A stretch of DNA of 64,000 nucleotides, from contig NZ_CP011567.1 in NCBI RefSeq assembly GCF_001655615.1, positions 6,048,001-6,112,000 of the forward strand, given 5' to 3'. A program made the translations under genes and the position numbers. Shown here in pieces: positions 36,540-45,307 of the stretch. The stretch's first letter is position 1. Every line of letters begins with the position of its first letter. The notes under the pieces are model-generated. The model had not been told where the DNA came from and searched no databases. It saw only the letters and a list, made by a program, of their open reading frames with translations. Source of the stretch: Pseudomonas sp. GR 6-02 (lineage in GTDB: Bacteria > Pseudomonadota > Gammaproteobacteria > Pseudomonadales > Pseudomonadaceae).

Positions 36540-38264
36540 TCAAAGACCGGGCGCGGTCTGCCGCCAGGCCTGGGAGCGGCGCAATAAACCGCGCGAGGCC
36601 CAGGCCAGCAGCAGGGACACGCCCGCCGAGGTGAACAGAATCAGGGTCGACATTGCCGCCGCACCGCCGACGTTGCCGGCGTCGTCCATGTTCAGCACCG
36701 CCACCGCCGCGAGAATGGTGTCGGGGCTGTAGAGGAAGATCGCCGCCGAGACGGTGGTCATGGCCGAGACGAACAGGTAGCGCACGATGTCCAGCAACGC
36801 CGGCAGGCAGATCGGCACGGTGACTCGCAGGTAATGCCGATACAGCGGCGCCTTGAGCGACAGCGCGGCGGCTTCGAACTCAGCGTCGAGCTGGCGCAGC
36901 GCGGTGGTGGCGGTCATTTGCGCGGTGGTCAAATAGTGAGCAATGGTGCAAACCACCAGCAGCGTCATGCTGCCGTAGAGCACATGCAGCGGATTGCCGC
37001 TGAGGTTGAAGAAGAAGACGTAACCCAGGCCCAGCACCAGACCCGGCACCGCCATCGGTACGAAACTGAGCATGCGCAGTGTCAGATTCAGCCCGCGCTG
37101 GCCACGGGTTTTCTCCATCAGGTAGGCGCCGGTGAAGATCAGCACGCTGCCGATCAACGCCGTGCACAACGCCATCTTCACGCTGTTGCCGTAGGCCAGC
37201 CAGCCGCCGCCCGCGGTGTCGTTGAACTGGTAATGGTTGAGCGACAGCGACAGGTTGTACGGCCAGAACTTCACCAGCGACGAGTACACCGCCATGCCGA
37301 ACACCAGCAGCAACACCGCGCAGATCAGCAGCACGATGGCCAGATAACAACCGTCGCGCAGCCTCGACGGCATTGGCTGAAAGACTTGCGCCCGACCACT
37401 CATGGAATCGCCATGACGCCGACGCAGCCAGGCGTCGACACCAAAGCTGAACAGCGCCGGCAGCAGCAGAACCATGCCGATCAGTGCGCCGCGACCGAAT
37501 TGTTGCTGGCCGACCACCGCTTTGTAGGCTTCCAGCGCCAATACCTGATAGTCGCCACCGACCACCACGGGCACACCGAAGTCGGTGATGGTCAGGGTGA
37601 ACACCAGACAGAACGCTGCGAACACCGCCTGACGCGTCGCCGGCCAAGTGATGCTGCGAAAGGCTTTCGCCGGGCTCGCGCCCATGCTGGAGGCGGCATC
37701 GAACAGTCGCGCATCCGCCAGGGACAGCGCTGACAGCAAAATCATCAAGGCGTGTGGGAAGGTGTAGATGACCTCGCCGAGCACAATGCCCCAGAAACCG
37801 TAGATGTTGTCCGAAAACAGACCGCGCAACAGGCCCTGATTGCCGAACAGATAAACCAGCGCAATCCCCGGCAACATCGACGGCGCCATCAATGGCAGCA
37901 GCGACATGCCGCGCCAGATACCTTTGCCAGGAATCAACGTGCGTTGCAGGGCGTAGGCAAACAGGTAGGCCAGCGGTACGACAATCGCCGCCACGCTGAG
38001 GGAAACCTTCAGGCTGTTGCCCAGCAACCAATGGAAATTCGCGCTGGTCAGCAGTTCTCGGGCAGCCACCAGACCACCGCCCTGCCCGGCCTGCGAACTG
38101 AACCCGCGCCAGAAGATCGCCAGCAACGGCATCAACACCGCCACGCCGAGCATCACCAACAACAGCAGCTTGCCGCCGACCACGAACAGCCGGTCGCCGA
38201 TCTCGGCACGGGAGGCCTGCCGAACCTGCTTGTGCGGTATCGGCAGCGCGACGTTCGCGCTCAT
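36540..38264 (-). CDS. Putative 2-aminoethylphosphonate ABC transporter permease (fused double domain)
   Basis: A 574-residue inner-membrane protein with two tandem binding-protein-dependent permease halves of about six TM segments each. EAA-like loops are visible as 'ADARLFDAASSMGASPAKAF' and 'LRQLDAEFEAAALSLKAPLY'. Double-length permeases are normal for the ferric-iron/AEP (PhnU2, AepW) class. I chose ATG 38264 (MSANVALPIP), whose A overlaps the TGA of the ATPase gene. Confidence 0.85.
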   Translation of the reverse strand: MSANVALPIPHKQVRQASRAEIGDRLFVVGGKLLLLVMLGVAVLMPLLAIFWRGFSSQAGQGGGLVAARELLTSANFHWLLGNSLKVSLSVAAIVVPLAYLFAYALQRTLIPGKGIWRGMSLLPLMAPSMLPGIALVYLFGNQGLLRGLFSDNIYGFWGIVLGEVIYTFPHALMILLSALSLADARLFDAASSMGASPAKAFRSITWPATRQAVFAAFCLVFTLTITDFGVPVVVGGDYQVLALEAYKAVVGQQQFGRGALIGMVLLLPALFSFGVDAWLRRRHGDSMSGRAQVFQPMPSRLRDGCYLAIVLLICAVLLLVFGMAVYSSLVKFWPYNLSLSLNHYQFNDTAGGGWLAYGNSVKMALCTALIGSVLIFTGAYLMEKTRGQRGLNLTLRMLSFVPMAVPGLVLGLGYVFFFNLSGNPLHVLYGSMTLLVVCTIAHYLTTAQMTATTALRQLDAEFEAAALSLKAPLYRHYLRVTVPICLPALLDIVRYLFVSAMTTVSAAIFLYSPDTILAAVAVLNMDDAGNVGGAAAMSTLILFTSAGVSLLLAWASRGLLRRSQAWRQTAPGL

Positions 38265-39340
38265 CAGGCGAACACCTGCAGGCTGCGCGGCGGCAAGGCG
38301 ACCATGATCTGTTGCGCACCGAGACGCGGCATCGCTTCCGGCGCCAATTCCGCCAGCAATGCATGACCTGGCAGTTGATCGAGCTCGAAGCTCATGCGGC
38401 AACGATTGCCGAGGAAAGTGATTTCGCGAACCTTGGCCGGGAACAGGTTTTCTTCATGCACCAGCGGGTTGACGTTGATCGCCTCGGGACGGCAGAACAA
38501 ACGGCCCGACGCGGTTTTCGCACTGCCTTCGGCCAGGCGCATGTGCATCCCGCCGACCAGGGCATGACTGTCGCTGCTACGGCGGAACGGCAGCCAGTTG
38601 CCCTGACCGACGAACTCCGCCACAAACGGTGTGGCCGGGCGGTCGTAGATGTCCTGCGGTGTGGCGTACTGCTCGACCTTGCCGTTGTTCATCACGGCGA
38701 TGCGGTCGGCCATCAGCATGGCTTCGTCCTGATTGTGCGTGACCATCAGGGTGGTGATGCCGAGGTTGCGCTGCAATTGGCGCAACTCGGTGCACAGATG
38801 CTCGCGGACCCGGGCATCGAGCGCCGACATCGGTTCGTCCAGCAGCAACAAGGAAGGGGCCGGCGCCAGAGCCCGGGCCAGCGCTACGCGTTGCTGCTGA
38901 CCGCCGGACAACTGGCCGGGGTATTTTTTCTCGCTGCCGGTGAGGCCAACCAGCTCCAGCATCTGACCGACACGCTTGCGCACCTCATCGCGACCGCTGC
39001 CGGCGAGGCCGTAGGCGATGTTCGCTTCGACGGTGAGATTGGGAAACAGCGCGTAGGACTGGAAGAGAATGCCGTAGTCCCGGGCCTGAGGCGCCAGGTG
39101 GGAAACGTCGCGATCACCGAGGTATAACTCGCCGCTGTCCTGGCGCTCAAGGCCGGCGATGCAACGCAGCAAGGTGGTCTTGCCGCAACCCGACGGCCCC
39201 AGCAGACACACCAGTTCACCGGCTGCCACGTCGAGGGAAACGTTATCCAGCGCGGTGAACGCACCGAAGCGCTTCTGCACGCCGCGCACTTTCATCGGCG
39301 CGCCGGGGTTGGTCAGGGCAGTTGCGATCGAGTGGTTCAT
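38264..39340 (-). CDS. Putative 2-aminoethylphosphonate ABC transporter ATP-binding protein
   Basis: A 358-residue ABC ATPase with a C-terminal TOBE-like regulatory domain. Walker A is GPSGCGKTT, the signature is QLSGGQQQRVALARALA, Walker B is LLLLDEPMSALD, and the switch is VTHNQDEA. It matches the PhnT2/AepV class by context. It is the first gene of the transporter-catabolic operon. A LysR gene lies 228 bases upstream on the same strand, separated by a large inverted repeat. Confidence 0.85.
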   Translation of the reverse strand: MNHSIATALTNPGAPMKVRGVQKRFGAFTALDNVSLDVAAGELVCLLGPSGCGKTTLLRCIAGLERQDSGELYLGDRDVSHLAPQARDYGILFQSYALFPNLTVEANIAYGLAGSGRDEVRKRVGQMLELVGLTGSEKKYPGQLSGGQQQRVALARALAPAPSLLLLDEPMSALDARVREHLCTELRQLQRNLGITTLMVTHNQDEAMLMADRIAVMNNGKVEQYATPQDIYDRPATPFVAEFVGQGNWLPFRRSSDSHALVGGMHMRLAEGSAKTASGRLFCRPEAINVNPLVHEENLFPAKVREITFLGNRCRMSFELDQLPGHALLAELAPEAMPRLGAQQIMVALPPRSLQVFA

Positions 39341-39467
39341 GGACAGGCCTCATCAAGCAGATGAGGGCCATCCTAGGTTTGCAATGCGTCCGTCATGTGG
39401 CAACGAGGCAAAAACGGCCGATAGTGGTATTCAAGGATTTTAGTTGGATGGAGCGAACAGTGAATAA

Positions 39468-39564
39468 CCTGTGGCGAGGGAGCTTGCTCCCGCTGGGTTG
39501 CGAAGCGGCCCCAGAAAATGGGCCTGCTGCGCAGTCCAGCGGGAGCAAGCTCCCTCGCCACAGG
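39468..39564. repeat. Long inverted repeat (REP-type), copy 1
   Basis: A 29-base arm at 39468-39496 (begins CCTGTGGCGAGGGAGC) and its exact reverse complement at 39536-39564 flank a 39-base spacer. Each arm also contains the palindrome GGGAGCTTGCTCCC. Similar elements lie at 46987-47133 and 52941-53073. It sits between the LysR stop (39568) and the transporter operon. Confidence 0.85.
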
Positions 39565-39567
39565 GAT

Positions 39568-40431
39568 CTACGCCGGGGCCATTTCCTGCGCCAGTCCGAG
39601 AAACGCCGCCGGCAGCCGGGCGCCTTTTCGCTCCTTGAGGCAGTACAGGTACTCGGGAATCTGCGGCGCATTCTCGAGGGTCAGCACCCGCAATTGCGGA
39701 TCGTGCGGCACTTCCTGCCGGGCGATGATGCTGATGCCGATGTTGCGCAACACCGCTTCACGAATCGACTCGCGGCTGCCAATCTCCAGCAGCGGCCCGA
39801 AACTCACCCCGGCACTGGCCAGCAACTCTTCGGTCAAGCGCCGGGTGGTCGAGCCCGACTCGCGCATCAACAAGGTATACCCAGCCAACGCACTGAGCGG
39901 CACATGGTCATGCACCGCCAGAGGATGATTACGATGCACCGCCAACACCAGCGGGTCACTGCCCAGTACCCGGCGGATCAGCCGCGCATCGTCGAGCAAC
40001 TGCGAGGACGCGGCGACATCGACCCGGTAATCCTCCAGCGCTTCGAGCACCTGCTGGGAGTTGCCGATTTCCACCGACACCTCCACCTGCGGCAAGCGCT
40101 CGCGAAAGGTCTTCACCAGATCGAGGATGTAATACGGCGCCGTGGCGGCGATGCGCAACGTGCCCTGGACCTGACCGCTGTTACGCAGGAAGAACTCGAT
40201 ATCGGCTTCCTGCTGCAGCAGTGCCTTGACCATCGGCAACAGCCGCGCACCTTCGTCGCTGACGCTGAGGCGGCGGCCGCCACGGTAGAACAGCTCAACC
40301 GAATACTGGCTTTCCAGGTGCCGGATCTGGGTCGTCACCGTCGGTTGGCTCAGGCCGAGCTTTTTCGCCGCCAGGGTAATGCTGCCCAGCCGGGCCACCA
40401 TGTAAAACGCCTTCAGCTCGGCACTCAGCAC
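39568..40431 (-). CDS. LysR family regulator, probably of the phosphonate locus
   Basis: A 287-residue LysR protein. The helix-turn-helix is 'GSITLAAKKLGLSQPTVTTQ' followed by IRHLESQYSVELF. The effector domain begins near residue 90 ('GTLRIAATAPYYILDLV'). It lies upstream of, and on the same strand as, the aminoethylphosphonate transporter genes. In pseudomonads LysR proteins often control aminoethylphosphonate use, so this is the best candidate regulator. The cadA gene starts only 16 bases further on the same strand but belongs to a separate locus. Confidence 0.83.
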   Translation of the reverse strand: MLSAELKAFYMVARLGSITLAAKKLGLSQPTVTTQIRHLESQYSVELFYRGGRRLSVSDEGARLLPMVKALLQQEADIEFFLRNSGQVQGTLRIAATAPYYILDLVKTFRERLPQVEVSVEIGNSQQVLEALEDYRVDVAASSQLLDDARLIRRVLGSDPLVLAVHRNHPLAVHDHVPLSALAGYTLLMRESGSTTRRLTEELLASAGVSFGPLLEIGSRESIREAVLRNIGISIIARQEVPHDPQLRVLTLENAPQIPEYLYCLKERKGARLPAAFLGLAQEMAPA

Positions 40432-40447
40432 ACCCGTCCCTCATCGT

Positions 40448-42748
40448 CTATTTGCGCAACAGGCGCAAACCGTTGAACACCACCAGCAGGCTCACGCCCA
40501 TGTCGGCGAACACCGCCATCCACATGGTGGCGATCCCGGCGAAGGTTACCCCAAGAAAGATCGCTTTGATGACCAATGCCAGGGCAATGTTCTGTTTGAG
40601 GATATTGGAGGTCTGCCGCGACAGGCTGATGAAGGCCGGGATCTTGCGCAGATCATCGTCCATCAGGGCGACATCGGCGGTTTCGATGGCGGTGTCGGTC
40701 CCGGCGGCCGCCATGGCGAAACCGATCTCGGCCCGCGCCAGTGCAGGAGCGTCGTTGATGCCGTCGCCGACCATTCCCACGCGATAGCCCTGGGCATACA
40801 GCGTTTCGATGGCCTGCAGCTTCTCGCTCGGCAACAGATCGCCTTGCGCCTGATCGATGCCCACATGGGCGGCGATGACCTCGGCGGTGTGAACGTTGTC
40901 ACCGGTCAGCATCAGGGTTTTGATGCCCAGTTCATGCAACTGCTGGATCGCTTCGCGACTGGTCGCTTTCACAGTGTCCGCGACGGCAAACAAGGCCAGC
41001 GGACCCGACTTGTCGAGCAACAGCACCACCGACTTGCCCTGTTTCTCCAGCGCAAACAGCTGCTCTTCCAGCGCTGGAGAACACAGGCCCAGATCTTCCA
41101 CCAGACGGTGATTGCCCAAGTGGTAGAGCTCACCATTGATCTCGCCGCGCACGCCTCGCCCCTCCAGGGCGTGGAAGTTATCCACCGTCAGCGGCGCGCG
41201 CTGGTTATCCACAACTGCCGCGTTGGCGATGGCCAGCGACACCGGGTGATCCGAGCGACCAGCCAGCGCCGCCGCAAGGGCCGGGGCTGTTTGATCGGCG
41301 GTCGGGTCGAGGGACAAATAGTCGGTCTGCACCGGTTTGCCATGCGTGAGGGTGCCGGTCTTGTCGAGGGCCAGGTAGTCGAGTTTGTAGCCGTGCTCCA
41401 GGTAGACGCCGCCCTTGACCAGAATCCCTTTGCGCGCCGCTGCCGCGAGGCCGCTGACGATGGTCACCGGGGTGGAAATCACCAAGGCGCATGGGCAGGC
41501 GACCACCAGCAACACCAGCGCCCGATAGATCCAGTCGAACCACAGCGCGTCCATGAACAGCGGCGGGATCACCGCCACGGCGAGGGCCAGGATGAACACC
41601 GCCGGTGTGTAGATTTTCGAAAAGCTGTCGACGAAACGCTGGGTCGGCGCCCGCGCGCCCTGGGCCTGTTCGACGGCGTGGATGATCCGCGCGAGGGTCG
41701 AGTGATCGGCCGCTGCGGTCACGGTGTATTCCAGTGAACCGGACTGGTTGATGGTGCCGGCGAACACTTTGTCGCCGATGGTTTTTTCGACCGGCAGGCT
41801 TTCACCGGTGATCGGCGCCTGGTTGATGGTCGAGCTGCCAGACAACACTTCACCGTCCAGACCGATCCGCTCACCGGGACGCACCCGCACCCGTGCGCCC
41901 AGTACGATGCTTTTCACCGGTTGTACGACCCAACTGCCGTCGGCTTGCTGCACCGTAGCTTGCTCGGGCGCCATCTGCATCAGTCCGCCGATGGCGTTGC
42001 GCGCCCGGTCCAGGGACCTGGCTTCGATCAGCTCGGCCACGGTGAACAGGAACATCACCATCGCCGCTTCCGGCCACTGGCCGATCAGGACCGCACCGGT
42101 CACCGCGATGCTCATCAGCGCGTTGATGTTCAGGTTGAGGTTTTTCAGGGCGATCCAGCCCTTTTTATAGGTACCCAGGCCGCCACTGAGGATTGAGATC
42201 AGCGCAATCACCGCCACCACCCAAGTGGGCGCCGCGTTAGTGAAGTGGATCACTTCAGCCGCCAACGCACCAACGCCGGACAGCGCCAATGGCCACCAAG
42301 GTTTTTTCTCTGGCACAGGTATTGGCGCTTCGACGCCTTGTTCCAGCGGCTCGGCGTGCATGCCGAGGGATTTGATCGCCTCGATGATCGGCGCGGTGCC
42401 TGGCAGGTCGTGGGTCACGCCCAACACCCGGTTGATCAGGTTGAATTCCAGTTGCTGCACACCCGCAAGCTTGCCGAGTTTGTTCTGGATCAGCGTCTGC
42501 TCGGTCGGGCAGTCCATGGCCTCGATGCGGAAGCTGCTCAGCCGCGCGCCGGCGGTCGGCGTCTCGCTCAACTTGATCAGCGATGGCGCCGCTTTGGAGG
42601 AACAGCAGGAATCGCCGTGGCCGCCATGATCATGGCTACCACGGCCATGCTGGGGCGCAGGCTGCAGCTTGTGGCTGTGATCGTGATCGTGATCGTGATC
42701 GTGATCGTGATCAGCCTCGGGTTTGTGGGTGTGAAGAGAATCGCTCAT
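40448..42748 (-). CDS. cadA: Cd2+/Zn2+/Pb2+-exporting P1B-type ATPase
   Basis: A 766-residue heavy-metal pump. The N-terminus is a His/Asp repeat tract (about residues 14-27) and 'HGGHGDSCCSS', followed by a metal-binding domain with 'IEAMDCPTEQTLIQNKL'. Core motifs are CPC in 'LLVVACPCALVISTPVTIVS', phosphorylation 'DKTGTLTHGKP', TGE in 'PITGESLPVEK', and hinge 'GDGINDAPALARAEIGFAMA'. The class is Cd/Zn/Pb, not copper, as shown by 'MDCPTE' and the adjacent CadR. A CadR operator lies in its promoter. Confidence 0.95.
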   Translation of the reverse strand: MSDSLHTHKPEADHDHDHDHDHDHSHKLQPAPQHGRGSHDHGGHGDSCCSSKAAPSLIKLSETPTAGARLSSFRIEAMDCPTEQTLIQNKLGKLAGVQQLEFNLINRVLGVTHDLPGTAPIIEAIKSLGMHAEPLEQGVEAPIPVPEKKPWWPLALSGVGALAAEVIHFTNAAPTWVVAVIALISILSGGLGTYKKGWIALKNLNLNINALMSIAVTGAVLIGQWPEAAMVMFLFTVAELIEARSLDRARNAIGGLMQMAPEQATVQQADGSWVVQPVKSIVLGARVRVRPGERIGLDGEVLSGSSTINQAPITGESLPVEKTIGDKVFAGTINQSGSLEYTVTAAADHSTLARIIHAVEQAQGARAPTQRFVDSFSKIYTPAVFILALAVAVIPPLFMDALWFDWIYRALVLLVVACPCALVISTPVTIVSGLAAAARKGILVKGGVYLEHGYKLDYLALDKTGTLTHGKPVQTDYLSLDPTADQTAPALAAALAGRSDHPVSLAIANAAVVDNQRAPLTVDNFHALEGRGVRGEINGELYHLGNHRLVEDLGLCSPALEEQLFALEKQGKSVVLLLDKSGPLALFAVADTVKATSREAIQQLHELGIKTLMLTGDNVHTAEVIAAHVGIDQAQGDLLPSEKLQAIETLYAQGYRVGMVGDGINDAPALARAEIGFAMAAAGTDTAIETADVALMDDDLRKIPAFISLSRQTSNILKQNIALALVIKAIFLGVTFAGIATMWMAVFADMGVSLLVVFNGLRLLRK
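42677..42712. repeat. Six-unit GTGATC microsatellite inside cadA
   Basis: Six perfect tandem copies of GTGATC lie in the 5' part of cadA. On the coding strand each unit encodes Asp-His, giving the poly-(Asp-His) metal-binding tract. Gain or loss of units keeps the reading frame. Confidence 0.9.
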
Positions 42749-42778
42749 TGGTCGCGTCCATGAAGGTGCCTGTTGCCA

Positions 42779-42809
42779 AGTAAAGACCCTGTAGCCACTA
42801 TAGGGTCAA
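42779..42809 (-). promoter_or_regulatory. cadA promoter with CadR operator in the spacer
   Basis: On the minus strand TTGACC (42809-42804) and TTTACT (42784-42779) are separated by 19 bases, the overlong spacer typical of MerR-family promoters. The spacer region holds the dyad ACCCT..AGGGT at 42786-42806, matching the P. putida CadR box as I remember it. CadR bound to Cd2+ or Pb2+ would twist this promoter into an active form. Confidence 0.82.
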
Positions 42810-42832
42810 GCACCCTTTTGGAGATTGACGCG

Positions 42833-43282
42833 ATGAAAATAGGAGAACTGGCGAAACTCACCGACTGCGCCGTAGAAACCATCCGCTACTACGAGCGCGA
42901 AAACCTGCTGCCGGAACCGGCCCGCAGCGACGGCAATTACCGCGTCTACACCCAGGCCCACGCCGAACGCCTGACTTTCATCCGCAATTGCCGCACCCTC
43001 GACATGACCCTGGAGGAAATCCGCAGCCTGCTGGCCCTGCGCGACAGCCCGCAGGATCAATGCGAAAACGTCAACGCGTTGATCGACGAGCATATCCATC
43101 ATGTGAAGGCACGGATTGACGGCTTGCTGGCCTTGCAGACACAACTGCTCGACCTGCGCCAACGCTGCAGCGAAGGGCCGGATATCGATCAGTGCGGGAT
43201 TTTGCAGCGGCTGGAGGTGAGTGGCGGGGTTGTCGCGACGGAGGTTGAACATTCCCATGTTGGCCGAAGCCACGGGCATTAA
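42833..43282 (+). CDS. cadR: Cd(II)/Pb(II)-responsive MerR-family regulator CadR
   Basis: A 149-residue MerR protein, starting at ATG 42833 (MKIGELAKLTDC). The winged helix reads 'KLTDCAVETIRYYERENLLP' and 'RSDGNYRVYTQAHAERLTFI'. Metal-binding cysteines are in 'DQCENVNALIDEH' and 'DIDQCGIL', and the C-terminal His-rich tail 'EHSHVGRSHGH' is typical of CadR. It is divergent from cadA. The longer frame from 42773 would cross the operator and is rejected. Confidence 0.95.
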   Translation: MKIGELAKLTDCAVETIRYYERENLLPEPARSDGNYRVYTQAHAERLTFIRNCRTLDMTLEEIRSLLALRDSPQDQCENVNALIDEHIHHVKARIDGLLALQTQLLDLRQRCSEGPDIDQCGILQRLEVSGGVVATEVEHSHVGRSHGH

Positions 43283-43289
43283 GAATGCC

Positions 43290-43354
43290 TTCGCGGGCAA
43301 GCCTCGCTCCTACAGGTATCGTGTGAACCTGTAGGAGCGAGGCTTGCCCGCGAA
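43290..43354. repeat. Long inverted repeat between cadR and thyA
   Basis: A 28-base arm (43290-43317, begins TTCGCGGGCAAGCC) and its exact reverse complement (43327-43354) are separated by 9 bases, between convergent cadR and thyA. This is the 'CGCGGGCAAGCCTCGCTCCTAC' repeat common in fluorescent pseudomonads. As RNA it would form a very stable hairpin and may end transcription from both sides. Confidence 0.85.
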
Positions 43355-43375
43355 CACCGCGAAGCGGTGCCAGAC

Positions 43376-44347
43376 TCAGACCGCCATCGGCGCCGTCATC
43401 GGAGCGTGGTGCTCATAGCCTTCGAGCGAGAAATCACTTGGCTCGATCAGCTCCAGCCACTCCGGCTGATACACACCGGTCTTGGCAAACTCTGGCACAC
43501 GGTCGGAGATCTTCAGCTTCGGCATGGCGAATGGCTCGCGCTTGAGCTGTTCGTTGAGCATGTCCAGGTGGTTTTCGTAGACGTGGGCATCACCGATGAA
43601 ATAGGTGAACCAGCGCGGCGTGTAACCGGTCAGGCGACCGATCAGGCTCAGCAGCGCGGCGCCTTCGGTGAGGTTGAACGGCGTGCCCAGGCCCAGGTCG
43701 TTGGAGCGGATGTAGAGGGTCAGGGAGATTTCCCTGGTCTCGACATTCGGGTGGAACTGGTACAGCAAGTGGCACGGCGGCAGGGCCATTTCATCGAGCT
43801 GCGCAACGTTCCAGCCGTGGAACAGAATGCGACGGCTGCCCGGGTCCTTGATGATGGTGTCGACGCACTGGCGGATCTGGTCGATCGCCTTGTACAGCAC
43901 CACATAAGCCTGGCCGTCTTCTTCGCCTTCGGCGATTTGCCGATAGCCCTGGCTCAGGGTCTGCTCGATGGCGGCCTGGTTGCTGACCGGGATCTGCTTG
44001 TACGCCGGCCATTTGCGCCATTGCACGCCGTAGATCTCGCCGAGGTCGTCTTCGCCCTGACGGAACGGGTTGGCCAGCCACTGGGCGTTTTCGTTGGCGT
44101 TCTGGTCCCAGACCTTGCAACCCAGCGCACGGAATTCAGCGGCGTTGTTCACCCCGCGCAGAAAACCGCACATCTCGCCGATGGCCGACTTGAAGGCCAT
44201 CTTGCGGGTGGTGATCGCCGGGAAACCTTCCTGCAAATCGAAGCGCAGCATCGCACCCGGAAAGCTGATGGTGTTCACGCCGGTGCGGTTGGCCTGTTTG
44301 GTGCCGTTCTTGATGACGTGGGCGACCAGATCGAGATATTGCTTCAT
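43376..44347 (-). CDS. thyA: Thymidylate synthase
   Basis: A 323-residue thymidylate synthase that methylates dUMP with methylene-tetrahydrofolate. The catalytic cysteine is in '[20 protein letters not shown]', preceded by '[20 protein letters not shown]'. '[20 protein letters not shown]' follows. It is longer than the E. coli enzyme (264 residues) because of an insert in the first third, which is usual for this pseudomonad type. It lies 64 bases after lgt on the same strand. Confidence 0.97.
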   Translation of the reverse strand: MKQYLDLVAHVIKNGTKQANRTGVNTISFPGAMLRFDLQEGFPAITTRKMAFKSAIGEMCGFLRGVNNAAEFRALGCKVWDQNANENAQWLANPFRQGEDDLGEIYGVQWRKWPAYKQIPVSNQAAIEQTLSQGYRQIAEGEEDGQAYVVLYKAIDQIRQCVDTIIKDPGSRRILFHGWNVAQLDEMALPPCHLLYQFHPNVETREISLTLYIRSNDLGLGTPFNLTEGAALLSLIGRLTGYTPRWFTYFIGDAHVYENHLDMLNEQLKREPFAMPKLKISDRVPEFAKTGVYQPEWLELIEPSDFSLEGYEHHAPMTAPMAV

Positions 44348-44411
44348 GAATTACCTGTGTCCTTGAACCCGGAGCCGTCGCCCCGGGGTTCGAATTTTTT
44401 GCGCCAGCTGC

Positions 44412-45224
44412 TTATACAGCCGCTGCGGGGGCCGCCGGGGCGCGTCGATAAGCCAGCCAGATCAGGAATAGACCGCCGACGATCATCGGTACGCACAACA
44501 CCTGGCCCATAGTCAGCCAATTCCACGCCAGATAGCCCAGTTGCGCATCCGGAACGCGGACGAACTCGACGATGAAACGGAAAATGCCATAGAACAGCGC
44601 AAACATCCCGGACACCGCCATGGTCGGCCGTGGCTTGCGCGAGAACAGCCAGAGGATCAGGAACAGCGCCACACCTTCCAGCGCAAACTGGTACAGCTGC
44701 GACGGGTGACGCGGCAACTGCGCCGGGTCGCTGAACGGCGGGAAGATCATCGCCCACGGCACGTCGGTCGGCTTGCCCCACAACTCGGCGTTGATGAAGT
44801 TGCCGATGCGCCCGGCACCCAGACCGATCGGCACCATCGGCGCAACGAAGTCCATCAGCTGGAAGAACGACTTGTTGTTCTTTTTACCAAACCACAACGC
44901 TGCGAGCATCACACCGATGAAGCCACCGTGGAACGACATGCCGCCCTTCCACACCTCGAAGATCAACATCGGGTTGGCCAGGTAAGCGCTCAGATCATAA
45001 AACAGCACATAACCCAAGCGGCCACCGACGATAACGCCCATCGACATCCAGAACACCATGTCGGAGAGTTTCTCCTTGGTCCAGGTCGGGTCGAAGCGGT
45101 TCAGCCGGCGGGACGCCAGCAGCCACGCGCCGCCGATGCCGACCAGGTACATCAGGCCGTACCAGTGGATTTTCAGCGGACCGATGGCCAGGGCCACCGG
45201 GTCGATCTGCGGGTAAGGCAGCAT
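44412..45224 (-). CDS. lgt: Prolipoprotein diacylglyceryl transferase
   Basis: A 270-residue inner-membrane enzyme that attaches diacylglycerol to the lipobox Cys of prolipoproteins. The Lgt signature is '[20 protein letters not shown]'. Other hallmarks are '[20 protein letters not shown]' and '[14 protein letters not shown]'. Seven TM segments are expected. It is paired with thyA, the usual gamma-proteobacterial arrangement. Confidence 0.97.
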   Translation of the reverse strand: MLPYPQIDPVALAIGPLKIHWYGLMYLVGIGGAWLLASRRLNRFDPTWTKEKLSDMVFWMSMGVIVGGRLGYVLFYDLSAYLANPMLIFEVWKGGMSFHGGFIGVMLAALWFGKKNNKSFFQLMDFVAPMVPIGLGAGRIGNFINAELWGKPTDVPWAMIFPPFSDPAQLPRHPSQLYQFALEGVALFLILWLFSRKPRPTMAVSGMFALFYGIFRFIVEFVRVPDAQLGYLAWNWLTMGQVLCVPMIVGGLFLIWLAYRRAPAAPAAAV

Positions 45225-45307
45225 TGCGACTCCTCGTTAGAGTTGAAACCTTCAAAATTCCCGGGCGACGCTGTCACGCCAGGATTAAGCCAGGATTGCG
45301 TTAGGTG

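Noticed and set aside
36540..38264. Possible gene fusion or frameshift in the double-length permease
   Set aside because: Both halves are in one frame and fused permeases are normal for this transporter class.
35482..39340. Alternative reading as a ferric-iron (Fbp) transporter
   Set aside because: The fold class is shared, but the tightly linked PhnZ-like oxygenase and TIGR03364-type oxidoreductase point to phosphonate use. Binding tests would settle it.
42677..42712. Tandem GTGATC repeats as a CRISPR or regulatory iteron array
   Set aside because: The units are contiguous 6-mers inside the cadA reading frame and encode Asp-His. There are no spacers.
44364..44391. Hairpin between lgt and thyA as a terminator
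   Set aside because: The T-run follows the stem on the plus strand, but both genes are on the minus strand, so it is on the wrong side to end lgt transcription.
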